DNA of 64,000 nt from Sulfitobacter litoralis (GCF_900103185.1 NZ_FNJD01000010.1:1-64000), one strand, 5' to 3'; shown: positions 35,920 through 45,331, counted from the first letter of the stretch. Numbers and translations: made by a program. Notes: a model not told the origin generated them from the sequence alone.

Positions 35920-36141
35920 CGCAACGCTTGTTGCGCGCGTGCACGAGAGTAAGGAGTCTACTTGTTTTGTTCAGTTTTAAGTACGCCGCGCATTTCCCTG
36001 TGGCATTTTTTCCGGTCCCCGCAGGTCTCCCGGTGCGTACCGGTTGCATGGAATGCACATCGCAGCGGCCGCCCCGTCTACAACGGCTGTGGCCCATCTT
36101 CCTCCCCTACCCTTCTATGCGGCGCTTCGCATCCAGCGTGG

Positions 36142-36525
36142 TCAGGCCTTGGTCAACCGCGCAGCTACCCTTCGGGCTGCATCAGTTTCACAAGCGCCGA
36201 CAATGAAACCGCCAAATGCTTCGGCACAATCTCCATCTTGACCTCCGACCTGGAAATTACCATCGAACCCGTCGCGAGGTCGAACAGGACGGCCTTCGCG
36301 CAACGCGTCGCCGGACGCTCCCCGTGAGGCAAGCTGACCGAGTGCGGCGGCATCTAGAAGATTCAGAAAGGGGAGACCGGTGCTGGCTACTTCACGGTGA
36401 GCATCTGTGATCACGGCTTCAACGCAGACATGGGCAAAGCCACCAACTAGGACGGTCATCTCCCGGGGTCCGAAAGACGCGGCGTGAAACATGCATGGTT
36501 GATCGGCTTCGCTCTGGTCAGCCAC
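36142..36525 (-). CDS. Hypothetical ORF upstream of the repABC cassette
   Basis: A 127-residue frame beginning MADQSEADQPCMFHAA, ending beside the 36-bp palindrome. It has no family I recognise, and its composition (GGQDGDCAEAFGGFIVGACE) does not suggest a clear fold. Other frames on both strands are open too, so it may not be real. The stretch 35920-36141 holds nothing else recognisable. Confidence 0.25.
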   Translation of the reverse strand: MADQSEADQPCMFHAASFGPREMTVLVGGFAHVCVEAVITDAHREVASTGLPFLNLLDAAALGQLASRGASGDALREGRPVRPRDGFDGNFQVGGQDGDCAEAFGGFIVGACETDAARRVAARLTKA

Positions 36526-36527
36526 TT

Positions 36528-36563
36528 AAACTCCAATCTTGAACGCGTTCAAGATTGGAGTTT
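36528..36563. repeat. 36-bp perfect palindrome, probable parS partition site
   Basis: Left arm AAACTCCAATCTTGAACG (36528-36545) is followed directly by its exact complement. The core CTTGAACGCGTTCAAG has the GTT/AAC symmetry expected of RepB-binding parS sites on repABC plasmids, where such palindromes lie just before repA or elsewhere in the cassette. It is 135 bases before repA. No T-run follows on either strand, which speaks against a terminator. Confidence 0.8.
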
Positions 36564-36697
36564 CTGGAGCCACTGAACCTCAAAATAAGCGCCTGAAACC
36601 TATAGGCGCGTGGTATCTTTATCTTTTGCTCAGAACCATGCTACCATTGGAACAGAATCGAGTCGAACTCGGACCCAACCGAAGTCAGGGCTTATAA

Positions 36698-38053
36698 ATG
36701 AGCGGTAGTTTAGAACAGTTTTTGACGGATCTGTCACGTGGGCTTGAGCGCACGATGGTGGCAGTGAACAAGGAACTCACCTTGCGTCAGCGCATCAAGC
36801 GAACCTGGTCCATGCGCCAGTGCGCTAGGTTTCTCAATGTGAGTATTCAGTATCTGACCAAATTCGCCAATTCGAGCGATGACTTTCCCGCAGGAGAATA
36901 TGTTGGAAGAGAGCGTGTTTTCACGCTTTCAGAATTGATGCACATGCGGGCCCTTCTGGCAGCCTCGGCAAAGCGGCCGTACGACTACCTGGCCTGGCGG
37001 AAGCCTGACGCACCTTTGCCCGTCATCTCGTTTGCAAGCCAGAAAGGCGGCACCGCCAAAAGTCTGAGCGCCGCGCATTTTGCCCAGTATCTCAGCTTGC
37101 ACTACGGCATGCGTGTCGGTGTCATGGATGCTGACCCGCAAAGTACAATAACGCTCTACTTCGTCGGGGGAGAAGGCCTTCCCCAAATGCCCGACGAAAA
37201 CACCGCCTCCATGGTGGACTTTGCTGGACTCTTTCAGTCGGAAGACGCGCCATATACCGACCACGATGCGCAAACGCTCGACAGCTTTCTTCTCAAGACC
37301 TCCTGGCCAGGCCTGCGCCTGCTTCCAGCTCACGGCGAAACATCCGAGGGCGAGATCCAGATTGCGCGGCTTGTCCGCGAAGCCCCCGCAGGAAAGAGCT
37401 TTTACCGCTACCTACGCGATGCCATCGACCGCTGGAAAGCGGGCCACCCACCGAAAACGCTACCCAACGAATTGGTAGTCGACGGCAAGGTCGACCAGGA
37501 GCGGCTCGACACCGCACTAACGGAGACGCTGGATGTCATCATCATCGACTATCAACCCGCGCTCACACTGTTCCAGTTGAATAACGTGATTGCGTCGTCT
37601 TCGCTGGTCATACCGCAAACCATGAAGGGGTTCGACATCGCGACGTTGTCGACCTTTGTGACTGGCCTGCTTGGGATGCTTCAGCACATCCTGGCCCATG
37701 AAAGGATCGAGATCGGAACCGGTGCGAACATGCTGTTGCCAACGATCGTTCAACGGTCCAATGCGCAGGATCTTAACCACATCGGAAACCTGCTAGAACA
37801 TTGCCCCACGGAGATTCTGCCCGTGTTTTATCTGCGTTCCGACGCGATCTCGAACGCGTCGGACGTCTATCAGTCCGTATACGAATACGAGCCGGACACG
37901 CCGGGAAAGCGCAAGGGGATCAACCGGTTCATCACGAATGCCGATGCCGTGAACGACGCCATAATATCGCGACTCTGGCCAGGACTCGAACGTGGCTACG
38001 CCAATACTTGGATGGACGAATTCTATGAAGATGACGGCGAGGGTGAAGCATGA
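36698..38053 (+). CDS. repA: Plasmid partition ATPase RepA
   Basis: A 451-residue ParA-family protein. An N-terminal HTH region (MRQCARFLNVSIQYLTKFA) precedes the deviant Walker A KGGTAKS at residues 116-122, then VGVMDADPQS and the Walker B-like VIIIDYQPAL. RepA drives plasmid segregation with RepB and represses the repABC promoter. Its stop overlaps the repB start (ATGA). Confidence 0.97.
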   Translation: MSGSLEQFLTDLSRGLERTMVAVNKELTLRQRIKRTWSMRQCARFLNVSIQYLTKFANSSDDFPAGEYVGRERVFTLSELMHMRALLAASAKRPYDYLAWRKPDAPLPVISFASQKGGTAKSLSAAHFAQYLSLHYGMRVGVMDADPQSTITLYFVGGEGLPQMPDENTASMVDFAGLFQSEDAPYTDHDAQTLDSFLLKTSWPGLRLLPAHGETSEGEIQIARLVREAPAGKSFYRYLRDAIDRWKAGHPPKTLPNELVVDGKVDQERLDTALTETLDVIIIDYQPALTLFQLNNVIASSSLVIPQTMKGFDIATLSTFVTGLLGMLQHILAHERIEIGTGANMLLPTIVQRSNAQDLNHIGNLLEHCPTEILPVFYLRSDAISNASDVYQSVYEYEPDTPGKRKGINRFITNADAVNDAIISRLWPGLERGYANTWMDEFYEDDGEGEA

Positions 38054-39072
38054 AACGCAGTATTCCAAGGTCTCTGGTCAGCAAGGCTACCAATCTCGAT
38101 ACAAACAAGGAACGTGCGAGCGGCTCCGAAGGCAGGACAGAATCGAGTGATGCTGTTTCGACTCCTTTCAAGGGGGCCGGCAGTGCCTGGAAATCAGGAG
38201 CGCTTGCGCAGTCGCAAGCTGCAGTAGAGCGAAGCAGAGCCGAGCTTTGTTTGGATATCCTCAACGGTCGCCATGAGATAAGCCTGTCGCCAGATCAAAT
38301 CTCCGATCCAATGGGAACCGACCGCCGACAAGACTGGATGTCCCAGGAAGCCTTCAGGTCTTTGGTAAACAGCATCGCTTCGAACGGGCAGGACACGCCC
38401 ATTCTAGTGTGGCCGGAGGATCCGGATTGGCAGCCGGATCCGTTGGACCCGTCGAATATCGCGGGGGTTCCATTCGTGATGCTGACAGGACGCCGCCGAC
38501 TGGCTGCCGCGTCAGAGCTCGGTGTACCCCTTCGTGCAATACTTGCTCCGCCTGACGCGCGAAACGCTGAGAACAGCAAGTTTGAAATGTTGTTTCTGCG
38601 GTTTCGCGAGAATGAGGAGCGCGAGAATCTCAGCCCTTTTGAGCGATTGGTTTCGATTGGTGAAATGTATGAGACGCTGGCTTCTGGCGAAGAGAAACTG
38701 ACAGCTGTGGCCTTCGCCAAGAAAATTGGTGTGCATGAGAGCCTAGTCTCGCGAGCACGGTCCGTTTTCGCTGCGCAGGATCAAATCTTGAACACGTTCA
38801 AGAACGTCTACGACATGAGCTTTCGCGATTTACAGGGTGCCTTAGCGAGCTTGGAGAGAACGAACAAAGCCAAGCCAAAACCAAAGACAAAGCCCCAAAA
38901 ACTCACCGTAAAGCGCAAGGTGGGCAACCGAAATCTTTCGGTCACTTCCGTCGATGGAAACCTATCAATCAAGGTTGCAGGAGTGCCGATTGACCAAGAG
39001 CGTCTCGAAAAGCTTGGAGACTTAGTCGCAAGCTATTTGAACGTCGAAGACGCGGAGAAGGATACCGACTGA
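38050..39072 (+). CDS. repB: Plasmid partition protein RepB (ParB family)
   Basis: A 340-residue ParB-like protein with a ParB/Srx core (MLTGRRRLAAASELGVPLRA, then RFRENEERENLSPFERLV) and an HTH (TAVAFAKKIGVHESLVSRA). A basic linker KAKPKPKTKPQKLTVKRK lies near residue 285. RepB binds parS, which here is probably the palindrome at 36528. The gene overlaps repA by four bases. A shorter imperfect copy of the palindrome lies within it at 38787. Confidence 0.97.
   Translation: MKRSIPRSLVSKATNLDTNKERASGSEGRTESSDAVSTPFKGAGSAWKSGALAQSQAAVERSRAELCLDILNGRHEISLSPDQISDPMGTDRRQDWMSQEAFRSLVNSIASNGQDTPILVWPEDPDWQPDPLDPSNIAGVPFVMLTGRRRLAAASELGVPLRAILAPPDARNAENSKFEMLFLRFRENEERENLSPFERLVSIGEMYETLASGEEKLTAVAFAKKIGVHESLVSRARSVFAAQDQILNTFKNVYDMSFRDLQGALASLERTNKAKPKPKTKPQKLTVKRKVGNRNLSVTSVDGNLSIKVAGVPIDQERLEKLGDLVASYLNVEDAEKDTD
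38787..38804. repeat. Imperfect internal copy of the parS-like palindrome
   Basis: TCTTGAACACGTTCAAGA inside repB matches the 18-base core of the perfect palindrome at 36528-36563 except at one central base, which breaks the symmetry. It could be a secondary RepB site or reflect coding constraint. Confidence 0.45.
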
Positions 39073-39299
39073 AGACAGCGTTGGTGAGATGTTCTTCGGA
39101 ACGATGAGGCAAGGAGCAAAAAAGGAACGACAAGTGAATTAACGGCAAAAGAAAAGCCCCCAAGCGGTGTGGCCTGAGAGCTGATCTTAATGGTTTGGTC
39201 ACCTTCAAGATAAGTCTCACAGGATTCACTGTCAACGACGAACGCTTCTGAGCGAACGGCTTTCTTTTGCCTCCACACAACCGGAGGTGAGATACAGGC
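39073..39299 (-). ncRNA. repB-repC intergenic region, probable antisense ctRNA locus
   Basis: In repABC plasmids the repB-repC gap encodes a small antisense RNA that limits repC expression and sets incompatibility. This 227-base gap has the right size. Arms GGCAAAAGAAAAGCC (39144-39158) and GGCTTTCTTTTGCC (39258-39271) can pair with one bulge in the repC leader. Read on the minus strand, a G-rich stretch runs into CTTTTCTTTTG, suiting the ctRNA terminator near 39145-39160. The exact RNA ends are not determined; GGAGGTGAG lies before repC. Confidence 0.6.
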
Positions 39300-40580
39300 A
39301 TGAAACATACAGGTTGGCGCAAGCCGACACCGGGTCTTGGGGTTGCTGAGCAGCTTGCCCAAGCCGGTGAACGGGTAGCAGTACCCAAGACGCGGGCATT
39401 TGTCGCGCTCAAGCGCGTTGGAGCGCATATCGGTCTGAAGGCCGGCGACATGATGCTCCTCGATACACTGGGGGCCTTCACGCAGGCCCAGGACTGGGAG
39501 GAGGGGCAGCGCCCGATCGTCTGGGCCTCTAACGCCTATCTGATGGAACAGACCGGCTTCTCTCTGTCGGCACTAAAGCGTCATGCGCGGCGTCTGGCAG
39601 AGAACGGTGTGATCTCTTTCCAGGATAGCCCGAATGGCAAACGGTGGGGCCGCAGAGACGCTGAGGGGCGTATCGTCGAGGCCTACGGCTTCGATCTGTC
39701 GCCGCTTTCGGCTCGAGTCGAGGAGTTTGAAGAGCTGCAGGCCGAGTTGCAGGCCGAGCGCGAGCTCTGCCAGCGCTTGAAGCGTCAGATCACGGTTGCG
39801 CGCCGGATGATCCGCGCGCGGATCGAGGCGGCGGTAAGCGGCGCGTTGCGCGGGCCCTGGACGCAATTCACGGGTCTCTTCGAGGAGCTTCTGGACCGAC
39901 TTCCGCGCCGCCATCAAGCCTCTGAACAACTGGAGCGACTACTGGCGTGGTTCAAGGAACTTCAGGAACGAGTCGAGGCGGCCTACCTCAAGGCGACTGG
40001 TGCGATAAACCCTGTGGAAAACACCGACAAAAATGACGCCCAAGTTATGAAGAAGACTCAAGAAATGAACTCCAGGGAGGTCATTTCTGAACCCCATATA
40101 CTAATTACAAATCAACTTATTCCTGTAATAAGTAATTCCTCTGAAAAAGAGGAAGCGGCGGATGTCGTGCCCAATGCACGACCCGAGGAGCGGGTTGATG
40201 GGGAACTGGAAGACTGGGTTGCAGAGGTGCGCAAGAAGCGAACCGCGCTTGACCTGCCAACAATCATGCAGGCCTGTCCAGAGTTCGCGTCCTGGGCGCG
40301 TAATATGGGCGGATTCCTGAAGGATTGGGGCGATCTGCATCGGGTTGCCGGGCAACTCAGGCCGATGATCGGGATTTCGGAGCATGCTTGGAACGTGGCT
40401 CAGGACCGAATGGGCACTCAGGTGGCCACGGCTGCGTTTGCACTTGTGTTCGAGAAGCACAGCGCGGGCGAGGTTGCTTCACCAGGCGGATATCTGCGCG
40501 GCATGGTCGAGAAAGCCGGGGCAGGGGAGCTGCATCTTGAGCGTAGCTTTTATGGCAGGCTCAGCGGGCAAGCGGCGTAA
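39300..40580 (+). CDS. repC: Plasmid replication initiator RepC
   Basis: A 426-residue RepC protein. The N-terminal winged-helix part begins MKHTGWRKPTPGLG, with FVALKRVGAHIGLKAGDMML and QTGFSLSALKRHARRL. The C-terminal part ends FALVFEKHSAGEV and GGYLRGMVEKA, typical of the family. RepC starts replication from an origin that in this family lies inside the repC gene itself. The middle of the gene, near 40000-40160, is AT-rich and is the most likely origin. Intact. Confidence 0.97.
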   Translation: MKHTGWRKPTPGLGVAEQLAQAGERVAVPKTRAFVALKRVGAHIGLKAGDMMLLDTLGAFTQAQDWEEGQRPIVWASNAYLMEQTGFSLSALKRHARRLAENGVISFQDSPNGKRWGRRDAEGRIVEAYGFDLSPLSARVEEFEELQAELQAERELCQRLKRQITVARRMIRARIEAAVSGALRGPWTQFTGLFEELLDRLPRRHQASEQLERLLAWFKELQERVEAAYLKATGAINPVENTDKNDAQVMKKTQEMNSREVISEPHILITNQLIPVISNSSEKEEAADVVPNARPEERVDGELEDWVAEVRKKRTALDLPTIMQACPEFASWARNMGGFLKDWGDLHRVAGQLRPMIGISEHAWNVAQDRMGTQVATAAFALVFEKHSAGEVASPGGYLRGMVEKAGAGELHLERSFYGRLSGQAA

Positions 40581-40954
40581 GAGGGTAAGATTAAAAGATG
40601 TTACGCATCCGCAGATGTAGGCAGGGCTGTAGAAAAATATCTTGCCGATCTGCTGAATCTGCTAACTACCTGCCAAGTAACGATAATTTAGCAACTTGTG
40701 CAAGCTTTTGCCGATTCCCGTTGCCGATTTTGCGTCCCCAGATGCCTCTGCTGTTCCAGATCAATGGCTTCGACAAAAACGCAGGCATGGCGCGGTGTGG
40801 TGAGGATCCGCTGAAATTGGCCAGGACAGGGTCAATGCACGAAAAAAGAGAAAGTGTTCTTCGGGTTTTGTGACTGACGGATGAGGGCCTTTGGGGTCCC
40901 TCAGATGGGTCCGGGCCGGGTTCCGGTTTGCCGTTCCTGATTAAGGGCATTCCC
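40581..40954. other. Intergenic stretch after repC
   Basis: About 370 bases with no convincing gene. Short overlapping ORFs on both strands have no family features. The end (40880-40954) looks like a leader for the next gene: a G-rich palindromic patch (gggtccctcagatgggtccg), then AAGGGCATTCCC before the start codon, as in other backbone genes. Confidence 0.45.
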
Positions 40955-41425
40955 ATGCAAACAGGTGTCTTGCGCGTGTTGCGCGCGACCGCTGCCTCGT
41001 GGTGGCGACACAAGGAACTACGCCGAACCGGCCAGACGGGGCAGGCACAGCAGCCCAAGCGCGAGACCATCCTGCGTGATCTCGGCTATCTGAAGCAGGC
41101 GGCGTTATTGCCAAACGCGCACGTGATCTGCGGAGAGGGCGGGACATTCATCCATCTTGGTTGGACCACCGTGTCGACCTTCGCGCCGATCGAGCGCTTT
41201 CCCTTGGCCTCTCTTGCGGTCGCACGAGGGACCCCGTTCATCGATATCCGACCCGTCACCGATGTCATCGCCTTCGCGAACCTGCCGCGGGTGGCGCGGG
41301 ACGGATCGGACGACTCTGAACACTGGGGCCCTGGCAGGTCCGTCTCGCTGACCACCTACATCGACATGGTCGAAGGGCTCGGCGCGAGGATCGCCAACGA
41401 TCCACGCCCCCGTCAGTCAACCTGA
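40955..41425 (+). CDS. Conserved plasmid hypothetical protein
   Basis: A 156-residue protein starting MQTGVLRVLRATAASWWRH. The start at 40955 is chosen over 40928 because it has the same AAGG...TCCCATG leader as the downstream backbone genes. No domain is recognised. The first 40 residues are basic, and the rest seems globular (TFIHLGWTTVSTFAPIERF). It is the first of a series of same-strand genes leading to ArdC. Confidence 0.65.
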   Translation: MQTGVLRVLRATAASWWRHKELRRTGQTGQAQQPKRETILRDLGYLKQAALLPNAHVICGEGGTFIHLGWTTVSTFAPIERFPLASLAVARGTPFIDIRPVTDVIAFANLPRVARDGSDDSEHWGPGRSVSLTTYIDMVEGLGARIANDPRPRQST

Positions 41426-41465
41426 TCACCACTCCCTCTCATCAACACTCGAAAGGAGGCCATCC

Positions 41466-42407
41466 ATGGCCCGATCCCGCACGCCCAAATTCGATGCCTC
41501 CGAGGTCATCACAAACGAAATCATCCGCATCATTGAGCGCGGCGTCCTGCCATGGCGCAAGCCCTGGACTGCAGGCGGCAGCTCTCGTCCCCTGCGCGTG
41601 GGCGGTGAGCCCTACCAGGGGGTGAACAACTTCCTGCTGACGATGCGGACCGTGATGGCGGGCCACAGCTCTCCCTTCTGGATGACGCTGCCGCAAGCCA
41701 ATGCGTTGGACGCAAAGGTCCGCAAGGGCGAGAAGTCCTCTGTCGTCGTTTATTACGGTCAAAGCCGGAAAGACGCGGGCGGCGACGAGCATGACCGCAG
41801 CGACGGGGATGATCGCTCCGAGGAAGCCCACATCTTCCGCTTCCAGAAATCCTACCGCGTGTTCAATGCCTGCCAGATCGATGGCCTGCCCGACAGTTTC
41901 TACCCCAATCCGGAGCCCGCGCCCGAGCATCCGTCGTCCGAGCCCATCCCGCACATGCAGGCGTTTTTCGATGCCATCGACATCACAACCGTCTTCACGG
42001 GCACGGAGGCGTACTATTTGCCCCCCGTGGACAAGGTCTACATGCCATCCATCACGCGGTTCCAGGACCCGCGCAATTTCTACGGGGTCTGGGCCCATGA
42101 GCTGGCCCATGCCACGAAAGCCCCACATCGACTGAACCGTGATTTCGGGTTCTCGAAGTTTGGCAACACGTCCTATGCGCGCGAGGAGATCGTCGCGGAA
42201 TTGACCTCGGTGTTCCTGGGTCAGACGCTCGGCTTCACGGCGCATACGCTCGAGATGAATGCCGCCTATCTCCACAACTGGTTGCGCGTTCTTCGGTCGG
42301 ATAAGGGCGCGATCTTCCGGCACGCCGCGGACGCGCAGCGCGCCTGCGACTATCTGATCGCCAGATCGGAGACGGGCAGGGCAGGGCGCAGTGCCGAGGC
42401 CGCCTGA
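41466..42407 (+). CDS. ArdC-like antirestriction protein (ssDNA-binding domain plus zincin)
   Basis: A 313-residue protein. The N-terminal ArdC domain (ITNEIIRIIERGVLPWRKPW, then YQGVNNFLL) binds single-stranded DNA in known members, and the C-terminal metallopeptidase domain has the HExxH motif in WAHELAHATKAPHRL (about residue 215). ArdC proteins protect incoming plasmid DNA from host restriction during conjugation. GGAGGCCATCC precedes the start. It heads the accessory island that includes the ParB-like protein and toxin-antitoxin genes. Substrate of the protease part is unknown. Confidence 0.9.
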   Translation: MARSRTPKFDASEVITNEIIRIIERGVLPWRKPWTAGGSSRPLRVGGEPYQGVNNFLLTMRTVMAGHSSPFWMTLPQANALDAKVRKGEKSSVVVYYGQSRKDAGGDEHDRSDGDDRSEEAHIFRFQKSYRVFNACQIDGLPDSFYPNPEPAPEHPSSEPIPHMQAFFDAIDITTVFTGTEAYYLPPVDKVYMPSITRFQDPRNFYGVWAHELAHATKAPHRLNRDFGFSKFGNTSYAREEIVAELTSVFLGQTLGFTAHTLEMNAAYLHNWLRVLRSDKGAIFRHAADAQRACDYLIARSETGRAGRSAEAA

Positions 42408-42430
42408 CCGCACTGAGAACGGAGACTTCC

Positions 42431-42640
42431 ATGTCATGCAAGGAACCCAAGACGCTGCGGGTGGCATGCTTCAAAGATGGCCGCCGCAAGATCATCACCT
42501 TCAAGCGCAGTGCCTATTGGTGGAGCGCGTCCGAGGGTGCCTATCCTCTCTCGGCAGCGCTCGGAACCATCAAAAAACAGGGTGGCTGGGTCGAAACCAT
42601 CCCTAACCCGAATTACAGACCCAAAGGGCTGTTCGGGTAG
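42431..42640 (+). CDS. Small conserved hypothetical protein
   Basis: A 69-residue basic protein beginning MSCKEPKTLRVACFKDGRRK and ending NPNYRPKGLFG. It follows ardC by 23 bases and is probably in the same transcript. Several aromatic residues (SAYWWSASEGAYPLSA) suggest a small beta fold. No function known. Confidence 0.65.
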   Translation: MSCKEPKTLRVACFKDGRRKIITFKRSAYWWSASEGAYPLSAALGTIKKQGGWVETIPNPNYRPKGLFG

Positions 42641-42728
42641 GGCGCCTTCGGCCTCGATTCATCCGCCAAGCGGAAAAGAAAAAGCGGGCTTTGAGAAAGG
42701 TGTTTCAAACCTCTCAAAGGAGATCCCC

Positions 42729-43118
42729 ATGTCCATGACCGTTCAACCCCAGCCAGACCGTCCGGATCCGAGTGTGATCGCGGCGCAGAACGACGCGTTT
42801 CGCAAGCTCGCGTGCCTTGGAGTGCCGCCCGCGCAGCCCATCCAGGGCCGGATGCATGTCACCCGCTCGCTTATGGAGGCCGGTGACGGCTTCATGGCCG
42901 AGGCGGTGAAGGCCACCGGTGCGTTCGATACATTCGAGCCTGAGAATGATCCCGAGGGATGGCACGATTTTGGCGCGGTCGAGATCCGGGGCGAGACCGT
43001 GTTCTGGAAAATCGATCTCTATGAGGCAGATTCGGATTTCCGCTACGGGGCCGAGACCCCGGACAATCCTGCCACAACCATGCGCGTGCTGACCATCATG
43101 CTGGCGCGTGACTGGTAG
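42729..43118 (+). CDS. DUF3768 domain protein
   Basis: A 129-residue protein matching the DUF3768 type: AQNDAFRKLACLGV near the N-terminus, then NDPEGWHDFGAVEIRG and VFWKIDLYE. The family occurs on alphaproteobacterial plasmids beside ArdC and ParB-like genes and has no known role. AAAGGAGATCCCC leads directly into the start; the longer frame from 42477 overlaps the previous gene and is rejected. A terminator follows at 43156. Confidence 0.85.
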   Translation: MSMTVQPQPDRPDPSVIAAQNDAFRKLACLGVPPAQPIQGRMHVTRSLMEAGDGFMAEAVKATGAFDTFEPENDPEGWHDFGAVEIRGETVFWKIDLYEADSDFRYGAETPDNPATTMRVLTIMLARDW

Positions 43119-43155
43119 GGTAGGAGGGCTTCCCAAAGTGTCGATCTGAAAACTC

Positions 43156-43194
43156 AAGGCCCACTGACCCCTCAAAGGGAAAGTGGGCCTTTTG
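43156..43194 (+). terminator. Rho-independent terminator after the DUF3768 gene
   Basis: Arms AAGGCCCACT and AGTGGGCCTT with a 16-base loop, followed by TTTGTCTT. It separates the DUF3768 gene from the ParB-like gene. Confidence 0.75.
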
Positions 43195-43272
43195 TCTTGG
43201 TGATCCCTGAAGCCGGGGATTGGTCACGCGCAAGCGCGCGGGCCGCATCTCACCCACCTGGAAGGATATCCC

Positions 43273-45255
43273 ATGACCGCAAGCTTTGCCCCTCTCACCG
43301 TCGCCATCGGCGATCTCACTGCGCATGCCGCCAATGTGCGCAGCAACTCTTCGGAAACCTATGACCCCGAGAACATCGCGCATCTGAAGGCCAGCATCGC
43401 TGTGCTGGGCCTGCTCCAGCCGCTCTTGGTCCAGAAGCTTGACGGCAAATATGCTGTCCTCGCCGGTGGCCGGCGCCATGCCGCGCTGAAGGAGCTGGTC
43501 GCCGACAAGGTCGCCAAGGGGTTCACTGCGAAAACCAAGGTCGACTGTCGCCTTGTGCCGGAGGAGTGCGACGTCACCACGGCGCTGTCGCTCGCCGAGA
43601 ACATCACCCAGGCACCGATGAACGCCATTGACGAGTTCGAGGCTTTCGCGCGGATGATGGAGGCCGACGGCCAGACGCCCGAGACGATCGCAAAGACCTT
43701 TGGCACCACGGTGGCCGCCGTGAAAGGCCGGTTGCGCTATGGCCTTATCCACCCCGACATCCGCGCCGCGGCCCGGGGCAAGGTGATCACGCTCGACACG
43801 ATGAAAGCCTTCGCCGAGCACCCGAGCCAGGAGGCGCAGCGCGAGGTCTTCGAGGCGCTCACGAAAGACGGCGGCTATCTGCAGGCCTACACCGTCCGTC
43901 AGGCCCTCAAATCCCGCGGCGTGCACGTCAGCGATGATATTGGGGCCTTTGTGCGCGCGGACTACGAGGCGCGGGGCGGTGCTGTCGCGGCTGACCTTCT
44001 GGAAGAGCATTCCGTGCTTGAGGATGCAGCACTGGTCGAGACCATCCTGCTCGAGAAGCTCGGTGCCGCCGCCGAAGAGGCCCGTATGAGGCTGGGCTTT
44101 GCCTGGGCCGATGCGATGGTCCGCTATGATTACGCGACCATGGCGGACTATGGCCGCGTCTATCCCGGCCCGATTGAGCCGGATGAAGCGGCCCAGAAGC
44201 GCATCGATGAGATCACCGCAGAACTCGAGAAGCTGCAGCTCGAGATGGAGGATGAGGGGCTCGAGGACGGTGCCTACAATGCCCTTTACGAGCGCGTGGA
44301 CGCCTTGGAAGAAGAAGCGCGCGATCTGCAGGAGGCCTACAGCGCCGAGGACCTCGCGCGGTCCGGGGTGATCGCGTCGTGGCAGGGTGGGCAGGTCACG
44401 CTCCATGTGGGCCTAGTCCGCCCCGAGGACACCGTGAAAGTGGAAGGCGCGCGCGGCCCGTCGGTCAACCCGACGGGGGAGGAGGCCCCGGACGCCGGCG
44501 AAATCAGCTACCCGGCCTCACTGGCCGAGGATCTGAAGACCGAGCGCGCCATGGCGCTCGGGGCCGCGATGGCGCTGCATCCGGAAGCCACGCTCGATCT
44601 GACGCTCTTCAAGCTGGTCAGTGACGTTCTGGCCAGTGGCATGAGTGTCACGCAGGCGATCAAGATCGATGCCCGCAAGGAATACCGCAGCCATGCCAAG
44701 ATGGACGAGATCGACGAGACCTCGCTCGAGCAGGTGGCGGCGGCGCATGATGCGCTTGATCTGTCCTGGCTCGATGACACCCGCGCGCCCGCCGATCAGT
44801 TCGCGGCGTTTCGCGCGCTGGAGGCAGGGGAGAAGGCCAAGCTTGTCGCCTATGCTACGGCCAGCACCACGCAGTCCTGCTTCGCACGGGACCGCCAGCG
44901 CGACAGCCTGATGCATGATTTCGAGATTGAGATCATGCCCGACATTCGCGCCCACTGGACGCCGAATGCGGCGCTCTTCAACCGCTTCAAGAAGGCCTGG
45001 CTCCTGAAGATCCTCGGCGAGGATTTGGGCCTGGCCCAGGAGGCTGTGACGCTCGCCTCGTCGAGCAAGAAGGAGATCGTCGCCTTCTGCGACAAGCTCT
45101 TCGCCGAGCCCTTCGCCACGCTCACGGACGCGCAGCGCGCCGCGGTGGCCGCCTGGTGCCCACCGATGATGCAGACCGCCGGTGTCGCCTTTGAGGAGGC
45201 GGAGCCCGCTGCGGAAACCCCGGAGCCTGACAGCGAGGTCGCGCAAGCGGCCTGA
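43273..45255 (+). CDS. Large ParB/RepB/Spo0J-like nuclease-domain protein
   Basis: A 660-residue protein. The N-terminal 200 residues form a ParB/Srx core (LTAHAANVRSNSSETYDPEN, VLAGGRRHAALKEL, LSLAENITQAPMNAIDEFEAF) and HTH (KTFGTTVAAVKGRLRYGL). A charged probable coiled coil lies near residues 310-350, and the last half is a plasmid-specific extension. It is twice the length of a usual ParB, and repB already serves partition, so a different DNA-related job such as nuclease or transfer protection is likely. The family is common on alphaproteobacterial plasmids. Confidence 0.9.
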   Translation: MTASFAPLTVAIGDLTAHAANVRSNSSETYDPENIAHLKASIAVLGLLQPLLVQKLDGKYAVLAGGRRHAALKELVADKVAKGFTAKTKVDCRLVPEECDVTTALSLAENITQAPMNAIDEFEAFARMMEADGQTPETIAKTFGTTVAAVKGRLRYGLIHPDIRAAARGKVITLDTMKAFAEHPSQEAQREVFEALTKDGGYLQAYTVRQALKSRGVHVSDDIGAFVRADYEARGGAVAADLLEEHSVLEDAALVETILLEKLGAAAEEARMRLGFAWADAMVRYDYATMADYGRVYPGPIEPDEAAQKRIDEITAELEKLQLEMEDEGLEDGAYNALYERVDALEEEARDLQEAYSAEDLARSGVIASWQGGQVTLHVGLVRPEDTVKVEGARGPSVNPTGEEAPDAGEISYPASLAEDLKTERAMALGAAMALHPEATLDLTLFKLVSDVLASGMSVTQAIKIDARKEYRSHAKMDEIDETSLEQVAAAHDALDLSWLDDTRAPADQFAAFRALEAGEKAKLVAYATASTTQSCFARDRQRDSLMHDFEIEIMPDIRAHWTPNAALFNRFKKAWLLKILGEDLGLAQEAVTLASSSKKEIVAFCDKLFAEPFATLTDAQRAAVAAWCPPMMQTAGVAFEEAEPAAETPEPDSEVAQAA

Positions 45256-45331
45256 GCCATCACGCGACCCGCGCGTGGACCACGCCGCCCGCGCGGGTCG
45301 ACCCTCCCACACCCAACGGAAAGACATCCCC

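Noticed and set aside
37793-38068. Small minus-strand frame across the repA-repB junction
   Set aside because: It lies wholly opposite repA and repB and has no independent features.
43096-44406. Minus-strand open frame of 436 codons, and a similar one at 44518-45597
   Set aside because: Both are shadows of the ParB-like gene, whose conserved core is on the plus strand.
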